Source: Actinoplanes teichomyceticus ATCC 31121 | Lineage (GTDB): Bacteria > Actinomycetota > Actinomycetes > Mycobacteriales > Micromonosporaceae | DNA: 64,000 nt | Direction of reading: 5' to 3' | Assembly: GCF_003711105.1 (NCBI RefSeq) | Contig: NZ_CP023865.1 | Coordinates: 5,853,001 to 5,917,000 of the forward strand | Shown: positions 1 through 8,875 of the stretch, one piece after another | Numbering within the stretch: position 1 is the first letter of the stretch | Layout: every line of letters begins with the position of its first letter | Program-made: the position numbers and the translations under genes | The notes under the pieces: generated by a model | Told to the model about the DNA's origin: nothing | What the model saw: the letters and a program-made list of their open reading frames with translations, nothing else | The model's database searches: none

Positions 1-319
1 TCTCTCGCAGGCAGACGCCCTGGCTCTGCTCGATGCCGTCTCGCGAGCACCGTTCAGCGACGCACTCGCACGCGCACGCTCGTGCCGTGAGGTGTTGGCC
101 GGCCTCACCAGTGAGACGGCCCCGGGTACCGGCCGCTGACGACGCGACCTCATCGGCCAGCCGCCCGGAGCCCCCGGGCACGGGCAGACGCCCAGAGCCA
201 GGGCTCTCCGCCCCTGCCAGCGCCGGACCCGGCAGTCGTCACGAGGCGGCTGCCGTCCCCGTTCCACCCCGGACGGCGAGGCCCGCCCGCGCCCGCACGC
301 CCAGCATCGAGGAGAACTG

Positions 320-1259
320 ATGCCACGGAACCACCTGCAAGCGCAGATCGTCCCGGCCGACCGACTGATCCGCCCGATGATCGGACCGGGCGGCATGACT
401 CACGAGCAGGCCCACACCCAGGTCCAGACGGTGCTCGACCGGCTCCCACAACTCGCAGAGTTCACCAAACTCTGGCACGCGACGACCGGATCCCGGCCGC
501 CAACGCGGCCCGTCAGCTGCCGGCCTCCGCCGGCGACCTGCTGGAAACCGTCGCCGGACTCGTGAACAGGCACGAGCTGGCGTTCGCCCAGCCCACCCGG
601 CACCAGCTCGCCGGCCAGGACACGCAGACACCTACCGGCACGGCCGTCCCCCGGCCGCGGCACCGCCCCGGACCGGGGCGGCCGCACGGAATCACCGGCA
701 CGGCCGTGACAGCAACCCAGCCCTCGACACCCGGCTGCGGGTGCGCCCCGCGCGAAGGGCGGGTGTGCGCCCGCCACTGCTTGGGCTGTACGTGGCCCGA
801 CACCACCACGGCGGCCGAACACACCACGGACTGCCTCGCCGGCGCCCGATCACTGCTGGCCAGCCGGTCCGCCGCCGCACGGGTCACCTTCGCGCTCACC
901 TACGCCAGGAGCCCGCTCCCTCGCCGGTTCGCCGCCGGGCTGCTCACCGGCCCGGACCTGCCCTGCGCCTACGACAGCGACGTGCGCGCCCCCGGCGACG
1001 GGAAGACGGCCAGGACGCCAGCGGCAGCGGCCCCGCCCGCGGCGAGGACGACTGGATCGACCGGTACGCCAGCTACGCGCTCAAGGAGGCCACTTACGAG
1101 GCCCTCGCATGGCTGCGGGTCGACGGCCAGCCCTGGCTCGACCCGCACGGCGACGCCGAAAAAGAGATCTACGCGCTCACCGACGACCTGTGCGCCCGTC
1201 TCGCTGTCCTGCGCCGCGCCCGCACACCCGGCGACCGCGAGCACCACGGACACCGCTGA
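320..1259 (+). pseudogene. Frame-broken hypothetical protein
   Basis: An ATG at 320 follows a GAGGAG ribosome site and opens a plausible soluble protein (MTHEQAHTQVQTVLDRLPQL). Coding character then moves to another frame near 480 (AANAARQLPASAGDLLETV, NRHELAFAQ). It moves again near 1020, ending in the acidic stretch DDWIDRYASYALKEATYEAL and a stop at 1257-1259. No single frame joins the pieces, so I read it as one decayed gene with at least two frameshifts. I do not recognise the family. The 319 bases upstream hold nothing I can support. Confidence 0.4.
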
Positions 1260-1382
1260 GGACAGCCGGGTGATCGACCAGCGCCATAGGGCATACCGTC
1301 ATGGACGACGCTGAGCCGTCATCATGGCGGTCGGTCCGATCCGCTGGCCGACCGGCGGGCGGCGGCGGGCCGGCGCCGGCGC

Positions 1383-1512
1383 GAGGCGGCGGCGCGAGGC
1401 GGCGGCGCGAGGCGGCGGCGCGAGGCGGCGGCGCGAGGCGGCGGCGCGAGGCGGCGGCGCGAGGCGGCGGCGCGAGGCGGCGGCGCGAGGCGGCGGCGCG
1501 AGGCGGCGGCGC
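1383..1512. repeat. Perfect 13-bp tandem repeat, 10 copies
   Basis: The unit gaggcggcggcgc is repeated ten times without a mismatch. Thirteen is not a multiple of three, so any reading frame gives a 13-residue Arg/Gly/Ala cycle and no convincing protein. Flanking sequence on both sides is non-repetitive. The perfection suggests recent slippage expansion. Confidence 0.95.
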
Positions 1513-1801
1513 CGAGTGGCTTCCGCCGGGCGCGGGGAGACCGAAGGTGGGTGGGTCACCGCCGACCGGTTCGGCCTGCTACTGGAGTTCCCGACCGGGG
1601 TCTATGGCCGGTGGGTGAGCAGCGACGGCGAGGAAGACGACCGACGCGGGGCGCAAGCTCCGGGCCTGTTTCGCCGAGCGCGCGTACCGCCGGCCGGTCA
1701 CCCGGCGTCGGTCAGCAGGTCGGCGAGCCTCCGCGCGTGGCGGGATCGTCGCTACGGCCCACCGGAACGGCCCTTCCCGCGGGGTGCGCAGGATCTGGCC
1801 G

Positions 1802-2404
1802 TCAGCGGGCGGTGAGCAGGTCGATGAGCCAGTCGACGTAGCGGCGGCGTTCCTCGGCCGTGGCCGGCACGGTCCGGGGTGCGACGTGCGCGAGCTGGGC
1901 GTGGCCCAGGTAGGCGCTGACCGCCGTCAGCGCGCGGTCGCGGGCCTGGTCGGCCGGCAGGCCGAGGGCTTCGAACAACCCGGCGGTGTACGCGATACGC
2001 CGTTCCGTGACCCGGGCCAGCACCGGGGCCACGTGCGGGTGCCCGGCGGTGGCGAGCATGGCCAGTTCGATGGAGTCGGCGTGGGGGGCGGCGGTGGAAT
2101 CGATGACCATGGCGATGAGGGTGCGCAGCCGGGACAGCGGGTCGGGCTGGGCGTCGACCAGGGTGATCACCGCTTCGGTGTGGTCGCTCTCCCACCGTTG
2201 CAGGGCCGCCTGGATGAGGGCGTCGCGGTTGGCGAAGTGCCAGTAGAAGCTGCCCTTGGTGGCGCGGAGGCGGGCGGCGAGCGGTTCGACGGCGACGGCG
2301 GCGAGCCCGCCCTCGCCCATGGCCTGCAGGGCGGCGGCCGTCCAGTCGTCGGCGGTGAGCCGGGTCGCTGTCTGCTTACGGGTGCGGCGTTCAACCATGT
2401 CCAT
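1802..2404 (-). CDS. TetR family transcriptional regulator
   Basis: A DNA-binding repressor of about 200 residues, the normal TetR length. The N-terminal helix-turn-helix region reads GEGGLAAVAVEPLAARL, then RATKGSFYWHFANRDALI, which is the classic TetR recognition-helix signature. The C-terminal two thirds are a helical ligand-binding domain without recognisable ligand specificity. It is divergent from the SRPBCC-DUF2867 gene, and the intergenic region is a perfect inverted repeat, so it most likely represses both genes. Starts at 2425, 2404 and 2398 are all open. I chose 2404 because the upstream start would encode the operator itself. No clear ribosome site is visible, so the transcript may be leaderless. 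Confidence 0.88.
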   Translation of the reverse strand: MDMVERRTRKQTATRLTADDWTAAALQAMGEGGLAAVAVEPLAARLRATKGSFYWHFANRDALIQAALQRWESDHTEAVITLVDAQPDPLSRLRTLIAMVIDSTAAPHADSIELAMLATAGHPHVAPVLARVTERRIAYTAGLFEALGLPADQARDRALTAVSAYLGHAQLAHVAPRTVPATAEERRRYVDWLIDLLTAR

Positions 2405-2439
2405 ACGGTACGGTACGGAAAACATACGCTACCGTATGG
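2401..2439. promoter_or_regulatory. TetR operator, inverted repeat
   Basis: The 10-bp arms ccatacggta (2401-2410) and taccgtatgg (2430-2439) are exact reverse complements. They lie between the divergent starts of the TetR gene and the DUF2867 gene. The left half also holds a second overlapping acggtacgg palindrome. The placement over both start regions is typical of TetR autoregulation; binding itself is inferred. Confidence 0.8.
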
Positions 2440-2447
2440 AGGGTGTC

Positions 2448-3431
2448 ATGGCCGTCATCGACAACGTCCACGAACGTGTCCTGCCAGTCCCCGCCGACCA
2501 GGCCGGCCGCCTGCTCGACCGCGTCGGCGCACCCGGCGACCCGCTCTGGCCGTCACCCACCTGGATCCCGATGCGCTTCGACCGCCCGCTCTCCGTCGGC
2601 GCCGACGGAGGGCACGGACCGGTCCGCTACCACGTCAGCGGATACGAACCCGGCCGCCGCATCACCTTCACCTTCGACCCGCGCATCGGCCTCACCGGCA
2701 CCCACACCATCGAGGTCGAACCCCGTGACCCGCACTCGTGCGTACTGCGGCACCGGATCACCGCCACCTCCACCGGCACCATGCGGCTGATGTGGCCGGC
2801 CCTGGTCCGGGTCTGCCACGACACCGTCCTGGAGCACCTGCTCGACAACGCCGAACTCGCCGTGACCGGCACGATCGCCCGGCCGGTGCGCTACCCGTGG
2901 CGGGCGCGACTGGCCGTGGCCGTGGAGAGCACCAGGCTTCGTACGGTGCCCGTACCGGAGAATGCCGTCCTGCTCCGGGCCGCGCTCCCCCACCCGGATC
3001 TCGCCGACGCCTTCGCCGTACGCGTACCCCCGGGCACCAGCACCGATCCGCAGACCTGGGCCGACGCGATCTTCCGCAACCCGCCGCCCGCCGTCGTCGC
3101 CCTGCTGCGGCTGCGCAACCTGCTCGTCGCACCGTTCGGCATCGAACGCGGCGACCGGTCCGCGTTCGGCACCGTCGGCCGCGGCGACCACGAGGTGCTG
3201 CTCGGCACCGACGCCGGGCACCTGGACTTCCGCGCCGCCGTCCTGACCGAACCCGACGACGACGGCACCACCGTCACCGTGGCCACCCACGCCACCGTGC
3301 ACAGCCGGGCCGGCCGCGCCTACCTGGCCGTGGTGCGGCTGTTCCACCCGCCGGTGGTGAAGGCCATGCTGCGCCGTGCCGCCCGCGTGGCCGTCGCCCC
3401 GCGCCGGCGCGAGCAACTCGTCAGCCGGTGA
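2448..3431 (+). CDS. SRPBCC-like/DUF2867 fusion protein
   Basis: The predicted 327-residue protein starts at an ATG with GGAGGG five bases upstream; an in-frame ATG at 2436 lies inside the operator. The first half (about 1-140) resembles an SRPBCC-type polar-aromatic fold, with GHGPVRYHVSGYEPGRRI and FTFDPRIG. The second half (about 160-325) carries the DUF2867 pattern: RLRNLLVAPFGI, then HLDFRAAV, then the conserved end GRAYLAVVRLFHPPVVKAML. DUF2867 domains are often attached to NAD-binding epimerases; here the partner is different. Its function is unknown. It is controlled by the divergent TetR gene, so it may respond to a small hydrophobic ligand. Its stop is followed at once by a convergent gene fragment. 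Confidence 0.75.
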   Translation: MAVIDNVHERVLPVPADQAGRLLDRVGAPGDPLWPSPTWIPMRFDRPLSVGADGGHGPVRYHVSGYEPGRRITFTFDPRIGLTGTHTIEVEPRDPHSCVLRHRITATSTGTMRLMWPALVRVCHDTVLEHLLDNAELAVTGTIARPVRYPWRARLAVAVESTRLRTVPVPENAVLLRAALPHPDLADAFAVRVPPGTSTDPQTWADAIFRNPPPAVVALLRLRNLLVAPFGIERGDRSAFGTVGRGDHEVLLGTDAGHLDFRAAVLTEPDDDGTTVTVATHATVHSRAGRAYLAVVRLFHPPVVKAMLRRAARVAVAPRRREQLVSR

Positions 3432-3765
3432 CGCGGAACCGGCTGCCGTCCTCGGTGTAGCGGGCCCCGCACCCTGTCGCCGGGCCGGTGACGCTGAAGA
3501 ACGCCTCGGCGGGCACCCTGGCCCGGTCGCGGTGCGGTCCGCCGCGGGCGTCGGATAGCTGGTGGTCCGTTGCCCGGCGGTGTCGATGTGCTCGATCGCG
3601 AAGATCCAGCGGTAGCTGCGGCGCGGCCCGTTGACCGACACCCGCAGTGTCTCGCGTTCCTCGGCGGTCACGTCATGGTCGCGGTCGTCGAAGTAGGGCC
3701 GGCCCTTCTGCGCCAGGGTGGTTGCAGCCGGCCGGTGAAGAAGATCTCCACACCCGCGCATGACG
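3421..3765 (-). pseudogene. Broken hypothetical gene, convergent with DUF2867
   Basis: Minus-strand coding character is clear in GRPYFDDRDHDVTAEERETL and RRSYRWIFAIEHID. It ends, after a shift of frame near 3530, in AEAFFSVTGPATGCGARYTE with a stop at 3421-3423. The two parts lie in different frames, so the gene carries a frameshift. The family is not recognised. The stop overlaps the end of the upstream plus-strand gene. Confidence 0.4.
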
Positions 3766-3845
3766 ACGCTCCCCTGGGAAACCTGATTCGACTCATGGGA
3801 CCAGCTGCGCGGCCCCCGTCGGGGGAATCTGATGGGACGAGGCGA

Positions 3846-4949
3846 TCACCAGCGGGCTACGGTCGGGCCGTGCCCGGGGCAGATCACCGAGCTGCTGCCT
3901 GGTGTGCGCCGATGCCGGTCAGCCGTCTGTCGACGGGCCGTGAACGCCTCGCTCACCGGCTCGCGGTTGCTGGTCCACCAGGCCAGCGACGCCTCAGCAG
4001 AGCGGAACAGATGATCGCAGGAGGGGTCCTGCCGCTCGTAGTGTCGCCGCAGCTGCCAGGTGTCACAGATCCGCTCCCACCACAGCCTGCCGACCGCGTC
4101 CACGATCGCCGCGTCCGGCAACGGCCGCACCGACCGGTATCCGGCGGCGAACGCCGTCACCCGCTGCAGATCCAGCGACCCGTCCGGCCTGCCGAACAAC
4201 AAAGTCGCCGACCGGACGAGTTCCGCGGCGACCGGGCGCGGCTTGAGCCGGTCCCAGTCCAGGACCGCACTGACCCCGGCCGGGCCGTAGAGCACGTTGA
4301 GGTGCTGGAAGTCGCCGTGGATCCACCCGCACGGGCCGACCGGCGCGTCCTCGTCCGGGCGCAGATGCGCGACCTGGGCCAGCAACACTCGGCGGGCCGT
4401 CATCCGGTCGATGACGAACGCGTCGAACTCGTCCGGCTCAGGCCGGGCGGCGGCCGCGGCCGCGTACCGGTCGATGCCGTCCTTCGCGGCCGCCGCCTCC
4501 GCGGGCATCTCCCGGACCGTCTCCGGCACCGCGGGCAGGATCCGGCCGAGCTCGACCTGCAGCCGGCTGAGCAGGCTACCGAGGTCTTCGGTTTCGGCCG
4601 GTGACAGCATGGTCCCCCCGCGGTGTACCCCGGCAACCCAGCCGGTCACCGCGTACAACCGGCCCCGGAGGTCCAGTAGCGTGTCGCCGCCGGCGCTGGT
4701 GACGGTGCAAGCCGGCGGAACCGGCAGGCCCCGCTCCGCGAGGGCGATCGTCACCCGGTGCTGCCGACGCGCGGCGGCTGCGTCGACGTCCAGCACCCGC
4801 TTGACCGCCCACACTCCCCCAGTCGTGGTGACTCGCCAGTTGAGGTTCATCGTCCCGGCGGTGATCACCTGCGTCTCGGTGATCTCCCCGAGCCCGAACC
4901 GGTCGGCGACGACGGAGAGGTCCGCGGCCACGGGAGCCTCGTCGGTCAC
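3846..4949 (-). CDS. Aminoglycoside phosphotransferase-like kinase
   Basis: The protein has the APH/choline-kinase fold, 367 residues from a GTG start. Near residue 40 is the glycine-poor nucleotide loop ITAGTMNLNWRV, followed by the ATP lysine in GVWAVKRVLD. The Brenner catalytic loop reads CGWIHGDFQHLNVLY (HGDxxxxN, with Asp as base and Asn as metal ligand), then the metal-binding VLDWDRLKPRP. It would transfer phosphate from ATP to a small-molecule hydroxyl. The substrate is unknown, and similarity to antibiotic kinases does not prove resistance. An open extension to 5132 has low coding character, so I start at VTDEAPVAAD (4949), though no strong ribosome site is visible. Confidence 0.82.
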   Translation of the reverse strand: MTDEAPVAADLSVVADRFGLGEITETQVITAGTMNLNWRVTTTGGVWAVKRVLDVDAAAARRQHRVTIALAERGLPVPPACTVTSAGGDTLLDLRGRLYAVTGWVAGVHRGGTMLSPAETEDLGSLLSRLQVELGRILPAVPETVREMPAEAAAAKDGIDRYAAAAAARPEPDEFDAFVIDRMTARRVLLAQVAHLRPDEDAPVGPCGWIHGDFQHLNVLYGPAGVSAVLDWDRLKPRPVAAELVRSATLLFGRPDGSLDLQRVTAFAAGYRSVRPLPDAAIVDAVGRLWWERICDTWQLRRHYERQDPSCDHLFRSAEASLAWWTSNREPVSEAFTARRQTADRHRRTPGSSSVICPGHGPTVARW

Positions 4950-5469
4950 TTCTGCCCCACTACCGCCACTTCTGTCACCATGATCTATTCCTACCAGCGC
5001 GGGGCAGCCCGGGACAGCAGGCACATGATGCCGTTCACTCGTTCCGGGTGGCTGTTCGGTGCCGGAGGCTCGGACGGCGGCAGGCTGGCGCCCGGTAGAG
5101 GGCAGTAGCACCGTCAGCCCCGCGCAGAGCACCTACCTGGACTGGATCACCGCAGAACCCGCGCCTGAGCTCGTTCGTAGGCGTTGTGGGTGTGCGCGCT
5201 CGAGTAGCCGCGCAACCGCTTCCGCAGCAGCTGCTCAAGCTCTCGCGCGGCGGCGGCCGCTGTCCCCTCCACGGCCGGCGACGGGCAGGCCGTTGCTCAC
5301 GAGTCGGCCGGTGGTCCGGGCCGGACAGGACAGCGATGTAGACCAAGCCCGCACCCGTGGGTGGGGGCTTGCGCGCGTGCTCAGACGGTCGGCACACCCT
5401 CCTTGTAGGCCCAGCTCTCCGGTGCGGGTGACCAGCTCAGCGGGAACGGCAGTTCAGGCACGCGGATCT

Positions 5470-5865
5470 CCATGCCGACCGTTATACCGGCCCGGCGCTG
5501 CCCACCAGGGGCAGCAGGCCGACCGGGTCGTCCACCGTGTACTCGCAGACCGCGTCATCGGGGTCGACCCGGGTACCGCGCCGCGCCCGGGACCAGCGCG
5601 TTCGTGGCGAGCACTTCTCAGGGTGGACGACGAGGCGCCGCGCCACCGGCGCATGGAGCCGCGGATCGGGCTTGCGGCATCGCTCCTGCCGGGAGAAGAC
5701 GAGCGGGATGAACGCGGTGGAGCTCCAGCACTCCGCCAGCTCGGCACCGCAGTCGCCAGCAGGCCGATCCGGAGCCCCCGCCGCCGGAGTTCCGCCAGGA
5801 CGCCGAACGCGTGGTGCCGCGGCTTGCGGAGGCGGGCATGACCGCTCCGGTGATGCGCGAGCGCG
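5470..5865 (-). pseudogene. HAD hydrolase remnant (C-terminal part)
   Basis: Minus-strand reading gives HHAFGVLAELRRRGLRIGLL in one frame. The next frame gives CGAELAECWSSTAFIPLVFS, then RQERCRKPDPRLHA and RRLVVHPEKC. The KPDPR block and the preceding SxCxxEL region are the conserved core of REG-2-like HAD hydrolases. The frame break near 5760 and the absence of the N-terminal nucleophile Asp motif show that the gene is dead. An unrelated N-terminal HAD fragment lies at 39022-39093. Confidence 0.55.
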
Positions 5866-6055
5866 ACGGGGAGCTGGGCGGATGACGGGTTCGCTCCGCA
5901 GGAAAGCGCCACCGCCCTCAGCGTGCTCTCCGTCCCGCCGTGGACCCCGATGGTGCGCTCGCCGAAGCTCCCGGCCAGCGCCTCCCAGAACCGTGGCCGG
6001 CAGACGCCGAGCAGCTCGCCGGTGCGGTGCGCGAGGGGCTCGCTGACTCTGTCGG

Positions 6056-6205
6056 TCAGTTCGAGCGCCGGATGTTGCTGATGTCTAGCGCCACCCCGAT
6101 AGCGGCCGAGTTCGTGTCGCCCAGTTTCAGCGCCACTCCGGTGGGGCTGGTGACAGAGAGCTTCGAGAGGCTTCGGCCCGTGAAGGGCTCGGACGTCCCC
6201 AGGAG
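6056..6205 (-). pseudogene. C-terminal fragment of an unknown protein
   Basis: The last 49 codons before a TGA at 6056-6058 read SLSKLSVTSPTGVALKL and then AAIGVALDISNIRRSN, which looks like a real beta-rich C-terminus. The frame is closed upstream by TAG at 6206-6208, with no start codon. The region 5930-6400 otherwise holds only the duplicated segment described separately. Confidence 0.25.
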
Positions 6206-6223
6206 CTACATTGGCGATACGCG

Positions 6224-6288
6224 CCAGTGGATCAAGACGATCGGTGAGCGGGTGGGAGCCGGTGAGCTTGCATTACGATGGACACTTT
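6224..6288 (+). repeat. Inverted copy of recombinase end and next gene start
   Basis: About 65 bases here match, with only small indels, the reverse complement of 7601-7666. That stretch contains the last codons of the XerC-like recombinase gene and the first codons of the gene after it. Shared blocks include CCAGTGGATCAAG and CCGGTGAGCTTGCATTACGA. A one-base deletion follows the second block, so the copy is not translatable in frame. Confidence 0.75.
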
Positions 6289-6402
6289 CCGGCCTGCCGC
6301 TTGGCGTGCCGGGCCTGCTTGAGCGCCGAACACTAGCGCTTCTCCTGCGCCGCCGGATCCGGCGCGGTCGCCGCGTCCGGCGACGCCGCCAGAGCCGCGC
6401 CG

Positions 6403-6924
6403 CTAATCGATGCTGGGGTTCGGCCCCGGCCTGGGCGGCAGGCCACGATGCTCGACGGAGCCATCGATGAGGCCCACCAGCAGTGCCAGCATGCCACCGT
6501 CGTGTTCCCACCAGTCGCCGTTCGCCGTGTAGACGACGGCCGGCCACCGGTCGGGATCGGGACCGCTCTTGCGCCAGAAGAAGTGGTCGCCCCGGTTGGA
6601 AGCGCCCCAGGGGAACAGCCCGTCGGGCTCCGGATGGAACGTGTAGTTCTCGGTCATGTCATCCTCGGACAGGCTGACCATTAGTTCGAGGATCTCGGAT
6701 ATGGCGTCTACGTAACCGTTCTCGTCGCCGGGCCGGGGCGCCAAGACCGTCATGAAGTCGTCGAACGACAGGCCCCAGTAGCGCCCCGCATACTCGCGAT
6801 AATCCGCCGGGAAGGTAATCCCGAGCGTGGCCTGCAGGGAGTCCCAGTCGACCGGGTGTACGACCGGCGATCGGTGCGGGAGAAGTGCGGGCGCGACGCG
6901 CTCCAGGTCCTCTAGTGTCAGCAT
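6403..6924 (-). CDS. SMI1/KNR4 (SUKH) family protein
   Basis: A 173-residue protein with the SUKH fold pattern: an N-terminal helix with WDSLQATLGITFPADYREY, the W-G turn RYWGLSFDDFM, and the later beta-rich part FPWGASNRGDHFFWRK and VVYTANGDWWEHDGGM. SUKH proteins commonly serve as immunity proteins against polymorphic or contact-dependent toxins, or as regulators; no toxin gene is visible beside it. I start at MLTLEDLERV (6924), because the longer open frame upstream is low-complexity Arg/Gly. It stands alone between debris and a hypothetical gene. Confidence 0.75.
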   Translation of the reverse strand: MLTLEDLERVAPALLPHRSPVVHPVDWDSLQATLGITFPADYREYAGRYWGLSFDDFMTVLAPRPGDENGYVDAISEILELMVSLSEDDMTENYTFHPEPDGLFPWGASNRGDHFFWRKSGPDPDRWPAVVYTANGDWWEHDGGMLALLVGLIDGSVEHRGLPPRPGPNPSID

Positions 6925-7143
6925 GCCTTGCTCATGACCGCGGTGTTGGGAATGAAGCGGTCGAACACCTGACCGCGCTGGTTCGAGGAGGCGATCATTC
7001 GGATGCCGGTTCGACTCGGTCACAGCACCCGATCCTCGCCTACCGCGGCCCCGGCGGCCACGTCGAGCAGCACCTTGGCGCGGCACGGCCCGTCCGGCGG
7101 GTACCAGTAGGCCAGGTCCCGGCCCGGCGAGCTCGGTCCTGAA

Positions 7144-7629
7144 CTATGCGCTGTCGGAGGTTTGAAGAAGCGTGAAAGGCGGCGCGGTGTCATCCAGCGG
7201 CTCGATGCTGCCGCCGGGCTCAGCGGCATAGGCATGGCCATCTTGAACGTAGAAGTTCAGCCAGGGATGCAGCGACAGTTCCTCACGCGCTTGACCGATC
7301 CACCCCTGCGTCAGCGACCACCGCGCTAACCAGGCTGGTACCAGCGATATCAGCTCGTACATGGCATCGTCGAGAACAAAGGTCCGCACGAACAATCCGA
7401 ACGAACCCGGCTGGTTCGAGGACGGCTGGTGAGCAATCAACGATCGGACGCCGCCGCCCGGTAGAGCATCGTCCGGCTCCGTGACCAGGCAAGGCCAGTC
7501 GAGCTCCAGCTCAGCATCATCAGGCAACTGCTCGGCAAGACCGAGGTAGAAGCGGAGCTCATCCAGGAACGATGCGGGCACGTCCGGCCGTAGACGTAAC
7601 GACAGTGTCCACTCGTAATGCAAGCTCAC
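7144..7629 (-). CDS. Hypothetical protein coupled to recombinase
   Basis: A 161-residue soluble protein starting at GTG (7629), whose first bases overlap the TGA of the upstream recombinase gene by four bases, so translation is probably coupled. It begins SLHYEWTLSLRLRPDVP and continues with paired acidic and aromatic segments (AEQLPDDAELELDWPCLV, WLNFYVQDGHAY). No membrane segment or catalytic motif is visible, and I do not recognise the family. The fixed link to a site-specific recombinase suggests it moves with it or tunes it, but that is inference. Confidence 0.65.
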   Translation of the reverse strand: MSLHYEWTLSLRLRPDVPASFLDELRFYLGLAEQLPDDAELELDWPCLVTEPDDALPGGGVRSLIAHQPSSNQPGSFGLFVRTFVLDDAMYELISLVPAWLARWSLTQGWIGQAREELSLHPWLNFYVQDGHAYAAEPGGSIEPLDDTAPPFTLLQTSDSA

Positions 7630-8600
7630 CGGCCATACCCGCTTACCGCTCGACTTGATCCACTGGTGTTACCCGCTGCCCGGGTCCTGCGCCGGGCGGC
7701 GCGGATCTCGTTGTCGGCGATCTTGTCGTCGAGCAGGGCGTAGAGCTGGGTGGTTTCGGTGGAGGCGTGTCCGAGGCGGCGGCGGACGGTTTCGATGGAG
7801 ACGCCGGCGTTGATGAGTTCGGTGGCGTGGGCGTGGCGTAGCTGGTGGAGGTCGAGGTCGACGCCGGCGGTGGTGCAGTAGCGGGTCCAGCGGTGCTGGG
7901 CGGCGTCGTAGGACAGCGGGCCGCCGGCGCCGTTGATGCTGGCGCGGAACAGCGGGCCGTGCCGGTAGCCGGTGCGCTGCAGGTAGAGCTTGAGCAGGGC
8001 GACGTAGCCGCGGTCATCCAAGAGCACGGTGCGTACGGTGCCACCTTTGCCGTGGATGCGCACGTGTTCGTCGTCGGGGCGCAGGTCGAGGTCGTCGACG
8101 TCGAGGGCGCAGACCTCGCCGGCGCGGGCGCCGCAGACGTAGATGGTCTCGAACAGCACCCGGTCGCGCAGCCGGTCCAGGGGCAGGTCCTTGCGCGGGC
8201 GGCGCGGGCAGATCGCGGCCAGGACCTTGGCGACGTCGGCGGCCGCGGCCGGGCGGGGCAGCCGTTTGGGGACCTTGACCGTGTCGACGCGGTCCATCGG
8301 GTTGGCGTCCAGGAGGTCGTGGCGGACCGCCCAGCGGCAGAACGAGGCGATCGCGGCGCGTTTGCGTTTGCGGGTGGCCGGGGCCAGCCCGGTGGTCTCG
8401 GCCAGGAACGCGCGGACCGGGGCGACGGTCAGCTCGGCGGGGCCGGCGTCGTGGTGGGCGGCGAACTGCAGCAGGTCGCCGCGGTAGGCGCGGATGGTGT
8501 GCGCGGAGGCGTTGCCGTTGGCCAGGTCGGTGAGGAACGCGCCGAGCGCCGCGGCGAGGGGGTGGGCGGCGCCGAGCTGGTCGCGGATCGCCTCGTCCAT
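7626..8600 (-). CDS. XerC/XerD-like tyrosine recombinase
   Basis: Predicted 324 residues from an ATG preceded by GGAGGA. The N-terminal core-binding SAM-like domain (about 1-100) contains SAHTIRAYRGDLLQF and PATRKRKRAAIASFCRW. The catalytic domain shows all expected residues: Arg in CGARAGEVCAL, Lys region in HGKGGTVRTV, HxxR in LDLHQLRHAHATEL, His in RRLGHAST, and the nucleophile Tyr in TTQLYALL. It would cut and rejoin DNA at short inverted sites. Three copies of a 13-mer lie just upstream (8616-8722) and are candidate sites. It is translationally coupled to the gene ending at 7144. Confidence 0.9.
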   Translation of the reverse strand: MDEAIRDQLGAAHPLAAALGAFLTDLANGNASAHTIRAYRGDLLQFAAHHDAGPAELTVAPVRAFLAETTGLAPATRKRKRAAIASFCRWAVRHDLLDANPMDRVDTVKVPKRLPRPAAAADVAKVLAAICPRRPRKDLPLDRLRDRVLFETIYVCGARAGEVCALDVDDLDLRPDDEHVRIHGKGGTVRTVLLDDRGYVALLKLYLQRTGYRHGPLFRASINGAGGPLSYDAAQHRWTRYCTTAGVDLDLHQLRHAHATELINAGVSIETVRRRLGHASTETTQLYALLDDKIADNEIRAARRRTRAAGNTSGSSRAVSGYGR

Positions 8601-8615
8601 GCCGTGATCCTCCAG

Positions 8616-8722
8616 GTTGCCTGATAACCGGGAATCGAACGCGCGCCGGCGCGACCGCGGTCGCGAGGTGGCGGGCCGGGCCCGGTGCCGATGTTGCCTG
8701 ATAACCAAAGTTATCAGGCAAC
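8616..8722. repeat. 13-mer repeats upstream of recombinase
   Basis: The 13-mer gttgcctgataac occurs at 8616-8628 and 8693-8705. Its exact reverse complement is at 8710-8722, four bases after the second copy. The last two form a perfect 13-bp-arm palindrome. Position just upstream of the recombinase start suggests either its core recombination site or its operator. There is no T-tract, so a simple terminator is less likely. Confidence 0.75.
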
Positions 8723-8875
8723 TCGCTCGGAACCCGGCGGCGACACGGGGCGCTGATACGAGACGCGTCATCGGCCGCAAACGACGGTTGGCCGTGAATC
8801 CGGCCGCCCTGAGAGCGTTACGAAGGCGCGGACACGGGTGGTGTCACAGAGTGGCCTAGCGAACGTCCTGCTGGG

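Noticed and set aside
1383..1512. Possible CRISPR or origin iterons
   Set aside because: The 13-bp units are contiguous without spacers, and no cas, dnaA or rep gene is nearby.
2553..3761. Minus-strand frame of 402 codons opposite the DUF2867 gene
   Set aside because: Only its first 80 or so codons (3428-3765) look real; the rest mirrors the plus-strand gene.
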